64,000 bases of DNA from Galaxea fascicularis. Its lineage: Eukaryota; Cnidaria; Anthozoa; Scleractinia; Euphylliidae. The stretch spans positions 29,338,900 to 29,402,899 of the forward strand of contig OX419341.1 in NCBI GenBank assembly GCA_948470475.1, in the 5' to 3' direction. The translations under genes were made by a program, and so were the position numbers. This document shows positions 1-11,634 of this stretch, piece by piece. Position 1 is the stretch's first letter. Every line of letters starts with the position of its first letter. Under the pieces are notes generated by a model. It saw only the letters and a program-made list of their open reading frames with translations, ran no database searches and was not told the origin of the DNA.

Positions 1-256
1 TTACTTTGAGGTGTGGGACATGCATTAAAATCCAAACTACAGTACTTGTCACAACTTTCACTAATTCTTGAGTCATGCCTTGGGCTTCACACCACCAGTG
101 TTCCCCTAAGGGTAAAGTGAAGCTACAGGTGTACTTTGTACAGGCAAGGTTACCTTTTAACGTCAAGCTGCCATTAAGGGTATCAAACCACCAGATGTGC
201 TACAGGTCACAATCACCTCTGTTGATTGAGTTGTTGCTGTACAAACTGTTTTGTAG

Positions 257-3200
257 GGATGTTTACATGTGATGAGGCCACTCGTTACTGCTGGTTTAAT
301 CCAATATCATTTGAGACAGATGGTCAGTTTTCCCTGATTGGATTGGTTCTTGGTTTGGCTATCTACAACAATATCATTCTTGATGTGCACTTCCCTATGG
401 TTGTGTACAGGAAGCTGTTTGGCAAAAAGGGAACCTTTGAAGATCTGAAGGATTCGCACTCTGTAAGTTAATGAGTACACATAATGCAGATATACATGTA
501 CAGGTCTGTCCACAAGGTGATGAACAAATGTTCTGAGTTCCACCACATGATCCTATAGTTCTTTGGTTTGTCCTATCCAAGGTCTTAAATTGATGATGGG
601 AACAACAAATTCATTCACTTGGCAACCAATGATACTAAAGCAGCCCTTTCACTAAGCACCAATGGTTGACCAAAACCATCAGCCACCTCAGCAAGTGAAG
701 TCCACCATTTGAGCTACATGGAAGATTTTATGAACCCAACTTCCCCAGTCTCTTTTTTTAAAATTTTTATTTATTTATTTTATTTATTTTTTTTTTTGTT
801 GGTAAAGAAGAGTGGCTGTTGACAACTTTTTTGGGTCGCCACAATGCTCTCGGAATGTCTCACAGGATTGGTTGAGAAAACAACTGACACCTATGATCAA
901 AGATAAAACACAATGGACCTTCCCTGAAACAATAGAGCTTTGTACTGCGTGGGGCGAATGAAATTAGAGGTTCCAAAGAGCTTCGTGACAACAGACTCTT
1001 TTTGTTACTTTCCTTACTTTGAAAGTTTTTTTTGAGAATGGGGATCTTGCTCCAGAACTGTAATGATATTGCAGCTTTTCAATAATAAATGTACAATGTA
1101 TCTCCCAGGGCCTTTAGCTTCTACTTCTGCTGAAGCTTAGTAACTATTCATTGAAATATCTCCCAAAAAAAATTCCATTTTGTGGCCAGCTGTAGCTCCC
1201 TTTGAGGAAGGATTTCTTCATCTTAATATTGTTTTTTGTTGTTGTTAATGTATTTGAATAGGTCCTTGCAGCCAGTCTTCAGGATCTGTTAGATTATGAA
1301 GGTGATGTAGAGAGCGAGATGATGTGCACCTTTGCCATTGGATACACAGACATGTTTGGCTGCTCGATCACTCACGATCTGAAAGACAACGGAGCAAAGA
1401 TTGCTGTTACGAATGATAATAGACAGGTACACTGTAACTGAACAGTCAACTGAAACAACTTATTCTTAATATTTATTGCTAAGGCCAAGCAGGGTGTTAG
1501 CTGTATGTGCCAAAGAAGTAAGTAATATACATGTAAATTGTGGTATTTCTGCAGGCTGTACAGCTGTACATGTACAGACTGTAGCTGTTAAAAATTTGGA
1601 GGTGTAGCAACCCAAGGTTTTGTTTTTAATTCTATTATTTTTTGTGTGTTTTCAGGAGTTTGTTGAGCTTTATGCCGACTTCATTCTGAACAAGTCTGTT
1701 GAGAGACAGGTAAGGAGCTAACATTATTACATCAATCTCAACCAAAGCTGTGTAAAAAAAAAGCATGTAGGTTAGGCTTTTACTGGTCAAAGTATTTCAG
1801 TTTTAGTCTAGCGTCCTGGAAAATGGTAGGTGGTTTTTGAAAATCCTAAAAATCTATAAACTAAAGTAATAAAGTTTTCTAGAAAGACATTGAGGGTAAA
1901 CGAGATGGGGAGATGTTGCCGTTGTCCTTTCCACTGTTATTGGTAAAGCTCTTTGATGTGTTACCAACAGCCATTCGTGTTCATAGGAAAAGAGACTATT
2001 AGAGCAAAGTTTGTTGCCTAAGGACTGATTGCAATGGTACATGTACAGTGTAGAGGCTGCACTGAAGGCCTTCGGGATCGGAACTCGATATCTTTAATTA
2101 GTATATACCACATAAGTGAATAGTACTTTTCGCGCATTCTGTTTGGTTATCTCGGAGGTGATTAGCAAAGTACTATTCACCTTCGAACAGCTGAAGAGAA
2201 ACAAACTGACTTTCCGTTTGGATCAGTTTCCGAGGAGGAAATTATTGGAATACCCGCTAGTTATTCAGCTTTTGTGGTATTTACTAAAACAATTATTCAC
2301 CTCAGTGTCGGTGAAAGTGGCGGATATTAATTTACATCCACTTCGGTGAATAATTGTTAACCACCAATCAGTTAGCAGGCTTGTCTTTGTGTTGTTACTG
2401 ATGACTAGGTTTGAGTCTTTCACTGCCATTTCCAAGCCCCATAGGAAGATAATATTAACTTAGGGATTCTGAGACAGAATTGCTCATTGTGATTGATAAG
2501 TTGCCACTTAATTTTTTTTAACAGTTCAAGGCGTTCAGGCGTGGTTTTGACATGGTTGTAGATGAGTCACCTCTCAAGACTTTCTTCCGTCCAGATGAGG
2601 TGGAGCTGTTGGTGTCAGGCTGCCAGGTACAATAAAATTATTAGTCCAACATCTTACTTGGCCCCTAGCCTTAACCCTCAAACTCCCAATATCTGGTTTT
2701 TAATTATCCTTTCTAGCTGTTATACAGTTCCTTGTACATTGTACATTAGTTAAGGATACCGTATATGTTCAGAAGTGTCTCGTGTTCAAGCGATGTGGTG
2801 CGTCCGCTTTAAACTGTAGATACCTAAACCCCTATATCAAATTAAAGCTTATAGAGCTGGCGACCAAACTATACCAAGAATTTGAAATAAAATGAGTTGT
2901 CGAATTTTTCACGACCTCTAAATGCGAGCGTCCGAATCACTTTTTCAAAGCTACAAGTCAAAGAGAATTTTGTCTTTCGCTAATTAATTTGTTTCTGAGT
3001 TTTCGGACCCAACGCACTGAAAAACCGTGTCAGCGTTTTGCCATACCCATTTACAGTGAAAAGTTACAGCACATTTTCAAAATAGTATTTAAAAAATGTG
3101 AAGTGATCGTACAAAAATAGCTCTCACGGAAATGAAAAATTCGTAGACACGTTTTAGTCTTTTATATGTTAGTCTAGCCACTGTCCAAATTTGAGGGGAA

Positions 3201-5614
3201 AGAGACAAATTCCCTTTGAGTTTTAGCTCTTTGAAAGTGTCCCTTCAAGTAAAAAAATTTATTCGAGAAAACAGGATAAATTTATGTATTTTCATCTGCT
3301 AGACAATGTATCGGTATCATAAGGAGTTTGATGGGCCTTATTCGCGCCGCGGCCATATTGGCCTTACTCAATAGATTTTGTATCCCGAGCCTCGAGTTGA
3401 AATGTTTGGGAACGAGTTTCAGTGCGCAAAAACAAAAGTTTTCAATCCCTCGGGACTCAACATAGCCGCTATGTGATTAAGGCCTATCATTTCTGGTAAT
3501 TTAAGGGTTAAAAATAGTTTTGGATGTACAGTTAACAGTTGGTATGAGTAGTGAGCAGTGAATGTTCTTTTTACCATCTGATTTCTATTTAAAGTTTGTG
3601 TGAGGACACCAGCAATGACTCTCAAAAAGTTTTCATTCCATCAACTGCAGATCTTTTTGTCGCTTAAACCATATTTCACTCTTACCGTAAAATTCAAGTT
3701 TATTGCAAGCTTAATCTTTGTAGGGAAGTAGCCCATAATGAACAGTTCCATTCCGACGTGCTTTGTGGGGACCTGCATTTCATTAACCATACATTATTTT
3801 TTTGTCCTAAAAGGATTTTGACTTTGATGCACTCGAGAAGTCTACTGAATATGATAATGGCCTCACGGAGGGTTCCACCTTGATTAGGTACAGAGTTACC
3901 TCTGATATTAACCTTTGACACCAAATGAGGACTGATCCTCGTAGTTATGCACACAATTATATGCAATTGCGTAAAGAAGCCTGAAAAAAATTAAGGACTT
4001 CAACGGGATTTGATTTATTTGATATACTCATCACTCACATTAACCTTTGAAGGAATATTATTAAAAAACTGACACTAAAGCTTGAAGTTCCATTCCATCT
4101 GCAGGAAGCAACGGTGACCACATTTAAGTAGTTACCCGTCCAGGGGTCCGTCTCTTGAAAGTCCCGTAAACTTTTCGGGCCCGAAAAACCATTTCAAAAT
4201 CTGCCATCCACTTATTCTAAAAAGCCAGCCTTTTACTGTGATTTCAAGATAGGCAGGGGAAAACTTGTTGCAAAATTTCATTCCTGGAAACGTCTTCGTT
4301 TCTGAGATACGTATGTTGGGAATTTGGCCCGAAAAGTTTCGGGAGTTTCGAGAAACGCTGACCGTTAAGGTACGACAAGAAGTCCGAAAAGGAAATATTA
4401 AGAAACATGGCGGTCCATCTATGGCATGTAGGCCTTTGGTTGACCGCATTTCAGCATGAACGTTTACTACGATCGAAGTTGATAAAAAACACCATACTAT
4501 TTCCTAAACAGGTTTAGTCAGGAATAAATTCAATTGTTTGAGATGCTCTTTCATGTGGTGGAAACACTTTTTTCCAATCGATAGATTTTAAAAAATCCTT
4601 GCCAGGATCCTCTTCTTTTCCAAAGTGGACCATTATTTTAAGTTTTAAAGAGTTTGGACATTTTTATTTATTATATCTCTCAGTTGGTACGCACACTGTA
4701 ATTGGTCAATTTTGCCGCGGGCCGTATTCTACTTTGCGGCCCGCTGAATTTGAAAGTGATCACATGACTTAAACTTTGTTTCCTTTCTCGCGCGCCCGAT
4801 TCACCCTGGGAAATAAAATAAATATACAACTAACCTCGTTTTGTCGGTCCGTACTAGGAATTACGGATCCCCGTTTTTTCTCGTTGATTTATGGCCCGCA
4901 CCCTTCGCGCCTCGGCCAAACCCCAGTCAGTACCTTACAGTACAGACCTTGAACTCGGTTAGCAGGAAGTATACCTTGTTGGCATGATCTGTCTTAGGTG
5001 GTTTTGGGATGTGGTACACAGCTTTACTCTGGAGCAGAAGAAGCAGCTATTGATGTTCACAACGGGAAGTGACAGAATCCCTGTTGGCGGCTTCTCCAAA
5101 CTCAAACTCATCATTGCCAGGAATGGACCTGACTCCGATAGGTACATCATACTGAAGTGGTATCAATTGATTTTTTTTTTCTTCTCTTGTGGGACCCTTG
5201 ACCCCTGGTGTTAGCGATGCTGCATGTGCTTGATCTATGACGTCGTAATTTCTGTTGTCAGCAAAATCACTCGACTTACTGGCCCGTAGTTTTTCTTTTT
5301 CGTGCTTCCGTCGTCCCCCACGCCGGAAGCCATCACCGTAAGGAGCAGGAGTCAGCCATCCTGCCACTATGTTCCTACACGAGTACACTACTCCCTAGTA
5401 TGATGTCGGGTAATCGCGTTAGAAAGTCAAAGTAGGTGATGAAGCAGTGGGAATTATTTTAACTGTATTTGTTGCTGTGTTTTGTTCTTGCAGACTTCCT
5501 ACTGCTCACACGTGTTTTAATGTGCTGCTTTTGCCGGAATACTCGAGCAGAGGAAAATTAAGAGAAAGGTTACTGAAGGCAATAACTCACGCCAAAGGAT
5601 TTGGTCTGCTGTAG
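257..5614 (+). CDS. UBE3A: HECT-domain E3 ubiquitin ligase, UBE3A-like, 3' part (7 exons, 5' end outside window)
   Basis: Seven exons join in frame: 257-462, 1262-1426, 1656-1709, 2525-2626, 3814-3887, 4998-5141 and 5494-5614 (TAG at 5612-5614). They encode 288 residues, first codon split with an upstream exon, that follow human UBE3A from the middle of the HECT domain to its C-terminus. Recognisable blocks are [44 protein letters not shown] (exon 3814-3887, found by eye), [22 protein letters not shown] and the catalytic HTCFN motif, whose Cys codon is 5513-5515. The protein ends AKGFGLL, like the family. In HECT enzymes this Cys carries ubiquitin as a thioester before transfer to substrate. 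All splice sites are GT-AG and phases agree. The N-terminal zinc domain and the rest of the HECT N-lobe lie left of the window, so UBE3A rather than another HECT ligase is inferred from sequence closeness. Confidence 0.93.
2116..2357. repeat. Foldback/MITE-like element in UBE3A intron 3
   Basis: Two nested hairpins sit side by side. GTGAATAGTACTTTT (2116-2130) is complementary to AAAGTACTATTCAC (2167-2180), and ACAATTATTCACC (2289-2301) to GGTGAATAATTGT (2345-2357). No coding potential. A related GAGGTGAATAATTGT string recurs near 24632, so this is probably a dispersed, non-autonomous DNA element. The outer ends are not certain. Confidence 0.55.
2627..3813 (+). other. UBE3A intron 4, nothing recognised
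   Basis: This 1.19-kb intron lies between the exons ending at 2626 (donor gtacaa) and starting at 3814 (acceptor aaaag). The short open frames inside it (for example on minus at 3419-3625) resemble nothing I know and show no exon-like features. Confidence 0.6.
3923..4013 (-). repeat. tRNA-derived SINE fragment (3' part), copy A
   Basis: This stretch is about 85-90% identical to 24831-24926. Both contain CAATTATATGCAATTGCG and CTGAAAAAAATT followed by a GACTTCAAC block. In copy B the block continues into GGGTTTGAACCC, which on minus reads as a Pol III B box (GGTTCAAAC). That indicates a SINE with a tRNA-like head, inserted in minus orientation. Copy A, inside UBE3A intron 5, lacks the head. 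I recall this element type from coral sequences but cannot run a search. Confidence 0.6.
4147..4357. repeat. MITE with ~35-bp imperfect terminal inverted repeats in UBE3A intron 5
   Basis: The left arm at 4147-4185 (core ACTTTTCGGGCCCG) is the imperfect reverse complement of 4326-4357 (core GGCCCGAAAAGTTTCGGG). About 140 bp lie between the arms with no coding sequence. Open frames on both strands (4132-4459) are by-products of the inverted repeat. Size and symmetry fit a non-autonomous DNA transposon. No clear target-site duplication was identified. Confidence 0.6.
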
Positions 5615-6473
5615 AGGATTCCACCGCGCTGGAGATTAATCCGTTCGGGAAATAACAAGAAATATCACTGCTTGAAATGACTGCTCGGTAGCTTTTATTT
5701 ACATGGTCGCACTGTAGAATTTGAACCGTTTACTCAGACATCAGAGACGCACAGTACAACACAACAATATTGCAATGCGTGTCAGATCAGCCTTCCTGTA
5801 AATTAGCAAAGTCCAGGAAGTCTTAAACAGACTCGCCAGACGCAAGTATTGAAGTGTTCACTGTTAAGATGACACGTACAGTCTCAAAAGTAAGGACCGT
5901 TGTGAATTATTGCTAAGGTCCCTGCTCAAATCCTCTGTGCAACACATCTCTATATAGGAATGTAGACCCGCCTTCAAGTAGCTGTTTTGAAATCTCTCCG
6001 GGCTCTTATAAACTCTTATTAACCATCAACAGGGCTCAAACTATTCTGGAACGATACTGAAACATTCATTCACATTCAGGGTTAATTTACAAGGACAATT
6101 GTACGTCGTGCCTAACGTTTTCAACAAAACCTCGAGTTTGGCCCGTGTGCGTACGTTCTTTGCAGAGGAAAACGAAACGAAGACCCCAAAGTTATCTTAG
6201 TTTTGTGCACATTAGTATCTGCTTATTGTTGTTAACTCAAGTCGTACGGATACAGTGTAAACTTGATGCTTGACGAGCTGGATATCAGCGTCGTTTGTTC
6301 GTTCAGTTTTCTCGTGGCTTACACCCGCGTGATTCTCGACCTTGTAAGATTACTAACTAAATGTGGATAGTTTGTTCTTATTCTAAGTGCAACTGATGGA
6401 TTGCTGACAAGTTTGATCTGAGGAGGTTTTATTACAATACGATTATATGCTGTACAGTTCCACCCATACTGAT

Positions 6474-6600
6474 TTAGCGGCCACCCTCGGGGAAATAAAT
6501 TGTGGCCACTTAATAGGGGTTAAGAAACAATAGAATCCTCATAGAGACATAATTACTGGTCGCCCAATAAGAAGTGGCCGCTTAGTAGGGTTCTGTCTGT
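6474..6600. repeat. Probable dispersed repeat with paired GTGGCC(A/G)CTTA blocks
   Basis: GTGGCCACTTAATAGGGG near 6504 is partly repeated as GTGGCCGCTTAGTAGGG near 6577, with GCGGCCACC at 6478. Internal redundancy and lack of coding sequence suggest an old repeat. The AATAAA at 6494-6499 lies inside it and may or may not serve the UBE3A transcript. Confidence 0.35.
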
Positions 6601-7261
6601 ACTTTTAAAGGCACATTCGCGCCAAAACTGGCTTCCTGTGGACTCGGTATCGGTAGATTTCATTTGGTGTTCGAAGTGTGAACTTCCTGCGATGTCATTG
6701 AGATACCCCAAGGCCTTTTTAGTTTCTCCTCTCTCATCTCATGATTGGTAATCAATGCGATTATTTTAAGGAGATATAAGCTGTTGATCACATTTGAGAA
6801 TCAAACAGTGTGTATAGGTATATCGTGTTTATTTTTTCTAGCCTGCGTTTTGAATGGAAAAAGTTTGCAGTAGAATAACGTTGGGATACTTAGTTACATG
6901 TTTAGATTTAAAGCTAAGTAAAAGTACATAAAAGCTGTATTTTTTGTAATGAATTTAGTGGACATAAAATCTGGTAATATAGAGGTTTCCAACTATTTTT
7001 TTTTTATGTTTGTCCTAACTTTAATGTTGCCGAGGTGTAGTTCAGATTTACCAAGACATTTCTGCAGGCCGTTGTTTGTGTAAAATAAATGAGTATTTAC
7101 ACAAAGTGGCACTTCCACTCGCACTTGTAACTGTCTGTATACAAAGTGAAGGAAAATTTGTTGTTAAGCGAGGAGTGTAGCGCAGTGTACTCACATCCAT
7201 CATACCTTTCCGTGAATGAAACTCGAGGAATACTGGGAACTAACGCTCCCCAAAATGTGAA

Positions 7262-7385
7262 TGAGAAGACTAAATCAAATCAAATCAAAATCAATTGGTT
7301 TTTGAGGGATGGGGAAAACCGGAGTACCCGGAGAAAAACCTTTCGGAGCAAGCAGATTAGAGAGCCAACGAACTCAGGCAAATGA
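7262..7385 (+). repeat. Retroelement tail-like repeat
   Basis: An AAATC-rich short tandem run (about 7272-7292) is followed by GGTTTTTGAGGGATGGGGAA, then AACCGGAGTACCCGGAG and AGAGAGCCAACGAACTCA. I recognise this arrangement from repeats dispersed in marine invertebrate genomes. No coding sequence can be supported here. Confidence 0.45.
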
Positions 7386-8171
7386 GAAAAACTTTAATTA
7401 ATTTCGTTTTGTATACTTCCGTATCGTATGCAAGGGTCCAGTGTTGCGGACAACGGAATGACTTCAAAATGTGGGAAGAACAAAACAGTTGCACACGAGT
7501 CATAGAGGTGTGTCATTGATGAAATTTATTCGCGTTATACCAGAGACAGAGTACTGTTCAAAGCATTATTACTTGCTTTCTATGGAAGGCCCGAGACTAA
7601 AGATGTCCATTCTTTTTCTTCTTTGCCGTCGTCGTGGTCTAACATCCACAAACCTCACTTCCGGCGTATTTACGCAGGCGCCTAAAACGAGTAACACCAT
7701 CAAGAAAAAATAAATTACCTTTATTTACTCTCGGCAGTTTATTTAGTGCAAAACTAATGGGGCCGAGCAATTACATGAAACAAATAATTCAAATAAACGT
7801 AATATGTTAAGAATCCCAACTGAAGGGAGGCAGACCAGTTGGCTATTTACAAGTTACCCAAAATGACATCAGCTAATTTTTATAACCCGGGTCATCGCAT
7901 TGAAACCCAGCTCCCTAAACCACTCGGCCATCCTGCTTCCTCAAAGCTTCCTCAAAGAGCTGCCATGCTGGATTGTAAAGAAGCACCACGAACCAAAGCG
8001 GAGATTGTCTTTCATACTTTGATGATCATTATGATCAGCATTTCATATATCCCTATACTGTGCTTTGTGGATTTTTTTCGATGTAGTCATTGTGCGGTTT
8101 TATGTGTAAATAATCTTGTACCTTGGCATGCTGTACATGAATGTACTTGAAATGCGTTGTATTAGGGAAGG

Positions 8172-8241
8172 CATGATCAACATGATGCCGTTGTGAAAAT
8201 AAAGTAAGTACATGATCTGATGATGCCGTTGTGAAATAAAA
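8172..8241. repeat. Short tandem duplication (two ~35-bp units)
   Basis: The block TGATGCCGTTGTGAAA followed by ATAAA occurs twice, in units beginning CATGATC at 8172 and 8211. Both contain an AATAAA-like string. This may be a duplicated end of an older repeat. Confidence 0.5.
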
Positions 8242-8281
8242 TATAGAAAGGAATTCATATCTCGTTATATAAAGTTTGTTT

Positions 8282-8438
8282 ATTTAGCAATTATTGAATG
8301 AGGCTGAGTAGAATATGAAGAATTCGGCAGATCTCGGAGGATGTTATCCACCTCGGTCTTCAGCCTTGGTGGATAACACCCTCCTCGACCCGCAGAATTC
8401 TTCATATCCTACTCAGTCTCATTCAATAATTGCTAAAT
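8282..8438. repeat. Foldback element, two 71-bp arms and 15-bp loop
   Basis: Arm 8282-8352 (starting ATTTAGCAATTATTGAATGA) is the near-perfect reverse complement of 8368-8438, with a 15-base spacer (8353-8367). Few mismatches separate the arms, so the element is relatively young or constrained. It has no coding sequence. A MITE or foldback DNA transposon is the likely origin. Confidence 0.75.
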
Positions 8439-8567
8439 CATTCATTCAAAATATTTTCAAACTCTTAAAGGAGAAAATGAACTTTATTTTTAACAATTTC
8501 GCACCCGCCAACAATTTGTAGACCTAAAATAAAATAACACAATCTCGTCCCCAGCTTTTTTCGGTCA

Positions 8568-8637
8568 ACGGTTCAATAATTTGCAGCGGGCTGCACTTTG
8601 ACGTCATTTTGACGTCATCGGTTCAGTAATCTGCAGC

Positions 8638-8657
<20 letters not shown>
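8568..8657. repeat. Duplicated unit carrying three TGACGTCA palindromes
   Basis: A unit (CGGTTCA, TAAT, then TGCAGCGGGCTGCACTTT and GACGTCAT) occurs twice. The 8-bp palindrome TGACGTCA lies at 8599-8606, 8610-8617 and 8650-8657. Each unit also holds the imperfect palindrome GCAGCGGGCTGC. TGACGTCA is the consensus CREB/ATF site. Whether it acts as one here, or is simply part of a repeat family, cannot be told from sequence. Confidence 0.6.
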
Positions 8658-8673
<16 letters not shown>

Positions 8674-9757
8674 AAGTTTCCTTCCAAATTTGGTGAACAG
8701 CAGCTGGTTATGGTGAATTATGCGTGTGGTTTTAACCAATCAGAAACGGGGAAATATTTTGAATGAATAATAATTACTATTATAATTACAACGGTGCATC
8801 AAGTGTGAAGCAGTGAAACTGAGCTTGTAGACTTGTAACAAATCGTAATTTCCGAAACATCTATGTGCCACTTGGAAGGCCGAGTGAAGGCCAATATGGC
8901 CTCTAGTTGTCTTTGACAAGTTTTGGTGGTGACTTTTTCTTTTTTTATCTTTTCTTTATGTCGAGGACTCCTATTGATATGTATGCAGTCTTTGCTACAT
9001 CGATTTCCAGGCCACTTCAGCTGCAGCTGTACCAGCATTGGCATTGGTAAGTTGGTCTTGATCCCTGGTCAGTTGTAGAATCAAGGGGAGCAGAACTGAG
9101 CCTCCAAGTCTTTGCGTGGAAGCTCTCAGGTGGGTCATAACTCCAGAATCTGCATTTGTTAGTTGTGGCTTTCCTTAACAGGCAATCAATAAAGCAAATA
9201 AATTTTCATCAAACAGATTTCATCACTGACATACTTGCCGCTGCGTTTTGTACTACATTTTCACATCATCTGCGATGCATTACTGAAAAGACATACGGCA
9301 CATGGAATCTATTTGTTGAATGGAAGCCACCTGACGAAACATCTAGGTGGGAGGATCACGTCCAAAAAAGATGATCCGGCCTTTTTTTCCACGAACTGGT
9401 CTCATGGGTGTTAAATTTTATTTTTTATGGGTAGCCAGCGTCAGTAAAGTGAAAATGATTTGCTTGTTCCTAGCAACTATTCATCTATTTCGCATCTGAT
9501 CTTCTAAAAACTAGCGTTTAAGCCCTCAAACATCCGATTCGCGGCCTGGCTAATATTTTTTTACAGAAAAATTTCCGAGGTAACTTAATTCTGATGATCA
9601 ATCCACACGATCACACAATCATTGATAGCGTGGGCTTCTCGTGTACGTGCCAGATGGTATCTCATGAGTCGCTCTAGCTCTTTCTCGCGCTGTGTTTATC
9701 GATGTTAGCATAAATCTACTAGCGTTCTATCACGAATGCCGGTCTCTGATTGGCTAT

Positions 9758-9787
9758 GCTACTCGCTATCTATAGATAGTGAGTAGC
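9758..9787. repeat. 30-bp near-perfect palindrome
   Basis: GCTACTCGCTATC at the left matches GATAGTGAGTAGC at the right in reverse complement with one mismatch pair, centred on CTATAG. It may be the relic of an inverted-repeat element. Confidence 0.6.
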
Positions 9788-9895
9788 GTTTGTCAACAAA
9801 ATGGCGGTCGCCTCTTCGTGTTTTCAAGTGTCTGCTGGGAGAGTTTAGATAATTTACTTGTTTAGTTTTGAACAACAAGTAGATTTATTCTAAGA

Positions 9896-9997
9896 CAATT
9901 AGATTATTCACTCTCGATTTCTATGCGTGATAGCTGATTCGGGCTGCACCGTCATCAGCTATCACGCGATAGAAACCTCGAACTCATAATCTAATTG
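9896..9997. repeat. Foldback element with ~42-bp arms
   Basis: Arm 9896-9937 (CAATTAGATTATTCACTCTC and so on) pairs imperfectly with 9955-9997 across a 17-base loop. The right arm contains TATCACGCGATAG. The loop shares GGGCTGCAC with the repeat at 8568-8657. It is probably a MITE. Confidence 0.65.
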
Positions 9998-11338
9998 TGA
10001 AGTATAAACGATTTGCCAAAAAACGCGTGATAAACTGAGAGATCAAACCTATCATCGGCGTTAAGTATCTGTGGCAAATACGAGAGAACACCGAGAGATT
10101 CCGTTATTGCAAAAGGGCCAAATATTTAAAGACGCTGGTCTACCCAGTCACAAAAACGTCTGTTTTGGTCCACTTTGTTCCAGATATCGCCTAAAACTAC
10201 ATTGCCAGGCATTTTTCAAGAGTTGCTATCCCTTAGTTTGTCATACGAATTTCATTTATATTGTGTAAGCGATGACGTTGCCAAAGAGCCTTCTGTATAA
10301 TTACAATGTATTTAAACTCGTTTCACCCTTAATCTCATTTGTGAGTTACGGGTAACGTCTCGTTTGAAGACACGTTTTTGTTACGAAATCTATTCAGACT
10401 TTTCATCACAAAAAGAATGTCTGCAGCGCTGGGTTAAAATTACTGCAGAAAAAAGGCGTCATGATACAAGTCAGTGATACAAAATGGCCTGGCTGTTTTT
10501 AGGCGAGAACATTCGATAAGAAATTATAGGTACGTAAATAGAAAGTTGCCCAAAGCAATTCGAAATGAACCGTCTTAGGGGCGCTGTTTAATTGATTTAA
10601 AAAAAAGTGAGTGAATGACAATTCCTCGGGTTGCTAGCTCCTGCACTGAAATAGCCCTAAAGATATGTGTCAAAGAAAAAGTTTGGATATCAGTTCTGTT
10701 GAACAGTCATTTATAAACAAATCGCTGAAAATTTTACTTACGGTTTCCTCTCGGTAGCACAGAAGTATTGGTTCGGTTAAAACAATTCATGTAACCCCGA
10801 AATCAATTACAGTCAGTCTTACGGAGACTGGAATGCATAGGTATAAATAAACCTCGCCGTTCTAAAAATAATTAAGTGCAAGAGATTTCTCATTACCAAA
10901 ATAAGTATTTGTAATGGACGGGAAATACAGTTCCTATTTGACGAAGGCTATAAGCATAATAAAAGAACACAGCTCCTTTATCGTTTTTCCTCCTCTGAGA
11001 CTATTTTAGAAGTTGGACATATGGAGTTTGCGGTGTTGCGGTGATCTTAAACCCTACGGTGTTCGATGAAACGAAATTTAGTGCGGCGGTTTTTTGTTTG
11101 ACCTCTGTCAGAACAAAAGTTAGCTTTATCCTTTATTACCACATCAATTGTCTTTCTTACATCACGTACGGACGTTTTTCCCTTTTTCAAAAAGCCATTT
11201 AGAATATGTAAATCATTGAACTATCGACGTGGCGTCGGTGTCTCGTCAACTTTTCCTACGGTGATGCGGTGTTTGTAAATTTTTTGTGCGGTGTTGTGGT
11301 ATTCAGAGCCCCCTAATGTCTCCCTCTTTTATACGTTT

Positions 11339-11634
11339 AAGGCCGGCAAACACGATGGGACTGGTCCCCAGGACTAGTCCCTACAACTAGTCCCTTGAAG
11401 AGTTTACACGAAGGGACTGGTCGCAGGGACTAGTCCCACCGTGTGTGCGTCGCAGAGACTAGTCCCACAAATTCAAACCAGTTTGAATTCGTGGGACAAG
11501 TCGCAGGGACCAAATTTTGGTCCCTGCGACTAGATTTTTTGTCAAAAGTGGCTAGTTCACACGATGGGACTTCTGCCCGCGACTTGTTGCAGGGACTAGT
11601 CGCAGGGACTTGTCCCCTCGTGTGTGCCGACCTT
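11339..11634. mobile_element. MITE, PIF/Harbinger-like ends, built of GGGACTAGTC palindromes
   Basis: The left end AGGCCGGCAAACACGA is the imperfect reverse complement of the right end TCGTGTGTGCCGACCT. Both are flanked by TTA, as expected for a 3-bp TTA target duplication of the PIF/Harbinger superfamily. Inside are at least four GACTAGTC palindromes, other (A/T)-CTAGTC relatives, and the larger palindromes CAAACCAGTTTG and GGGACCAAATTTTGGTCCC. No open frame could encode a transposase, so it would be non-autonomous. Confidence 0.7.

Noticed and set aside
4081..4130. Possible UBE3A exon after CTGCAG at 4103
   Set aside because: The short frame does not match the protein and the genuine exon is 3814-3887, which restores the alignment and phase.
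5047..5388. 113-codon minus frame over the UBE3A exon at 4998-5141
   Set aside because: Antisense shadow of a clearly conserved HECT exon.
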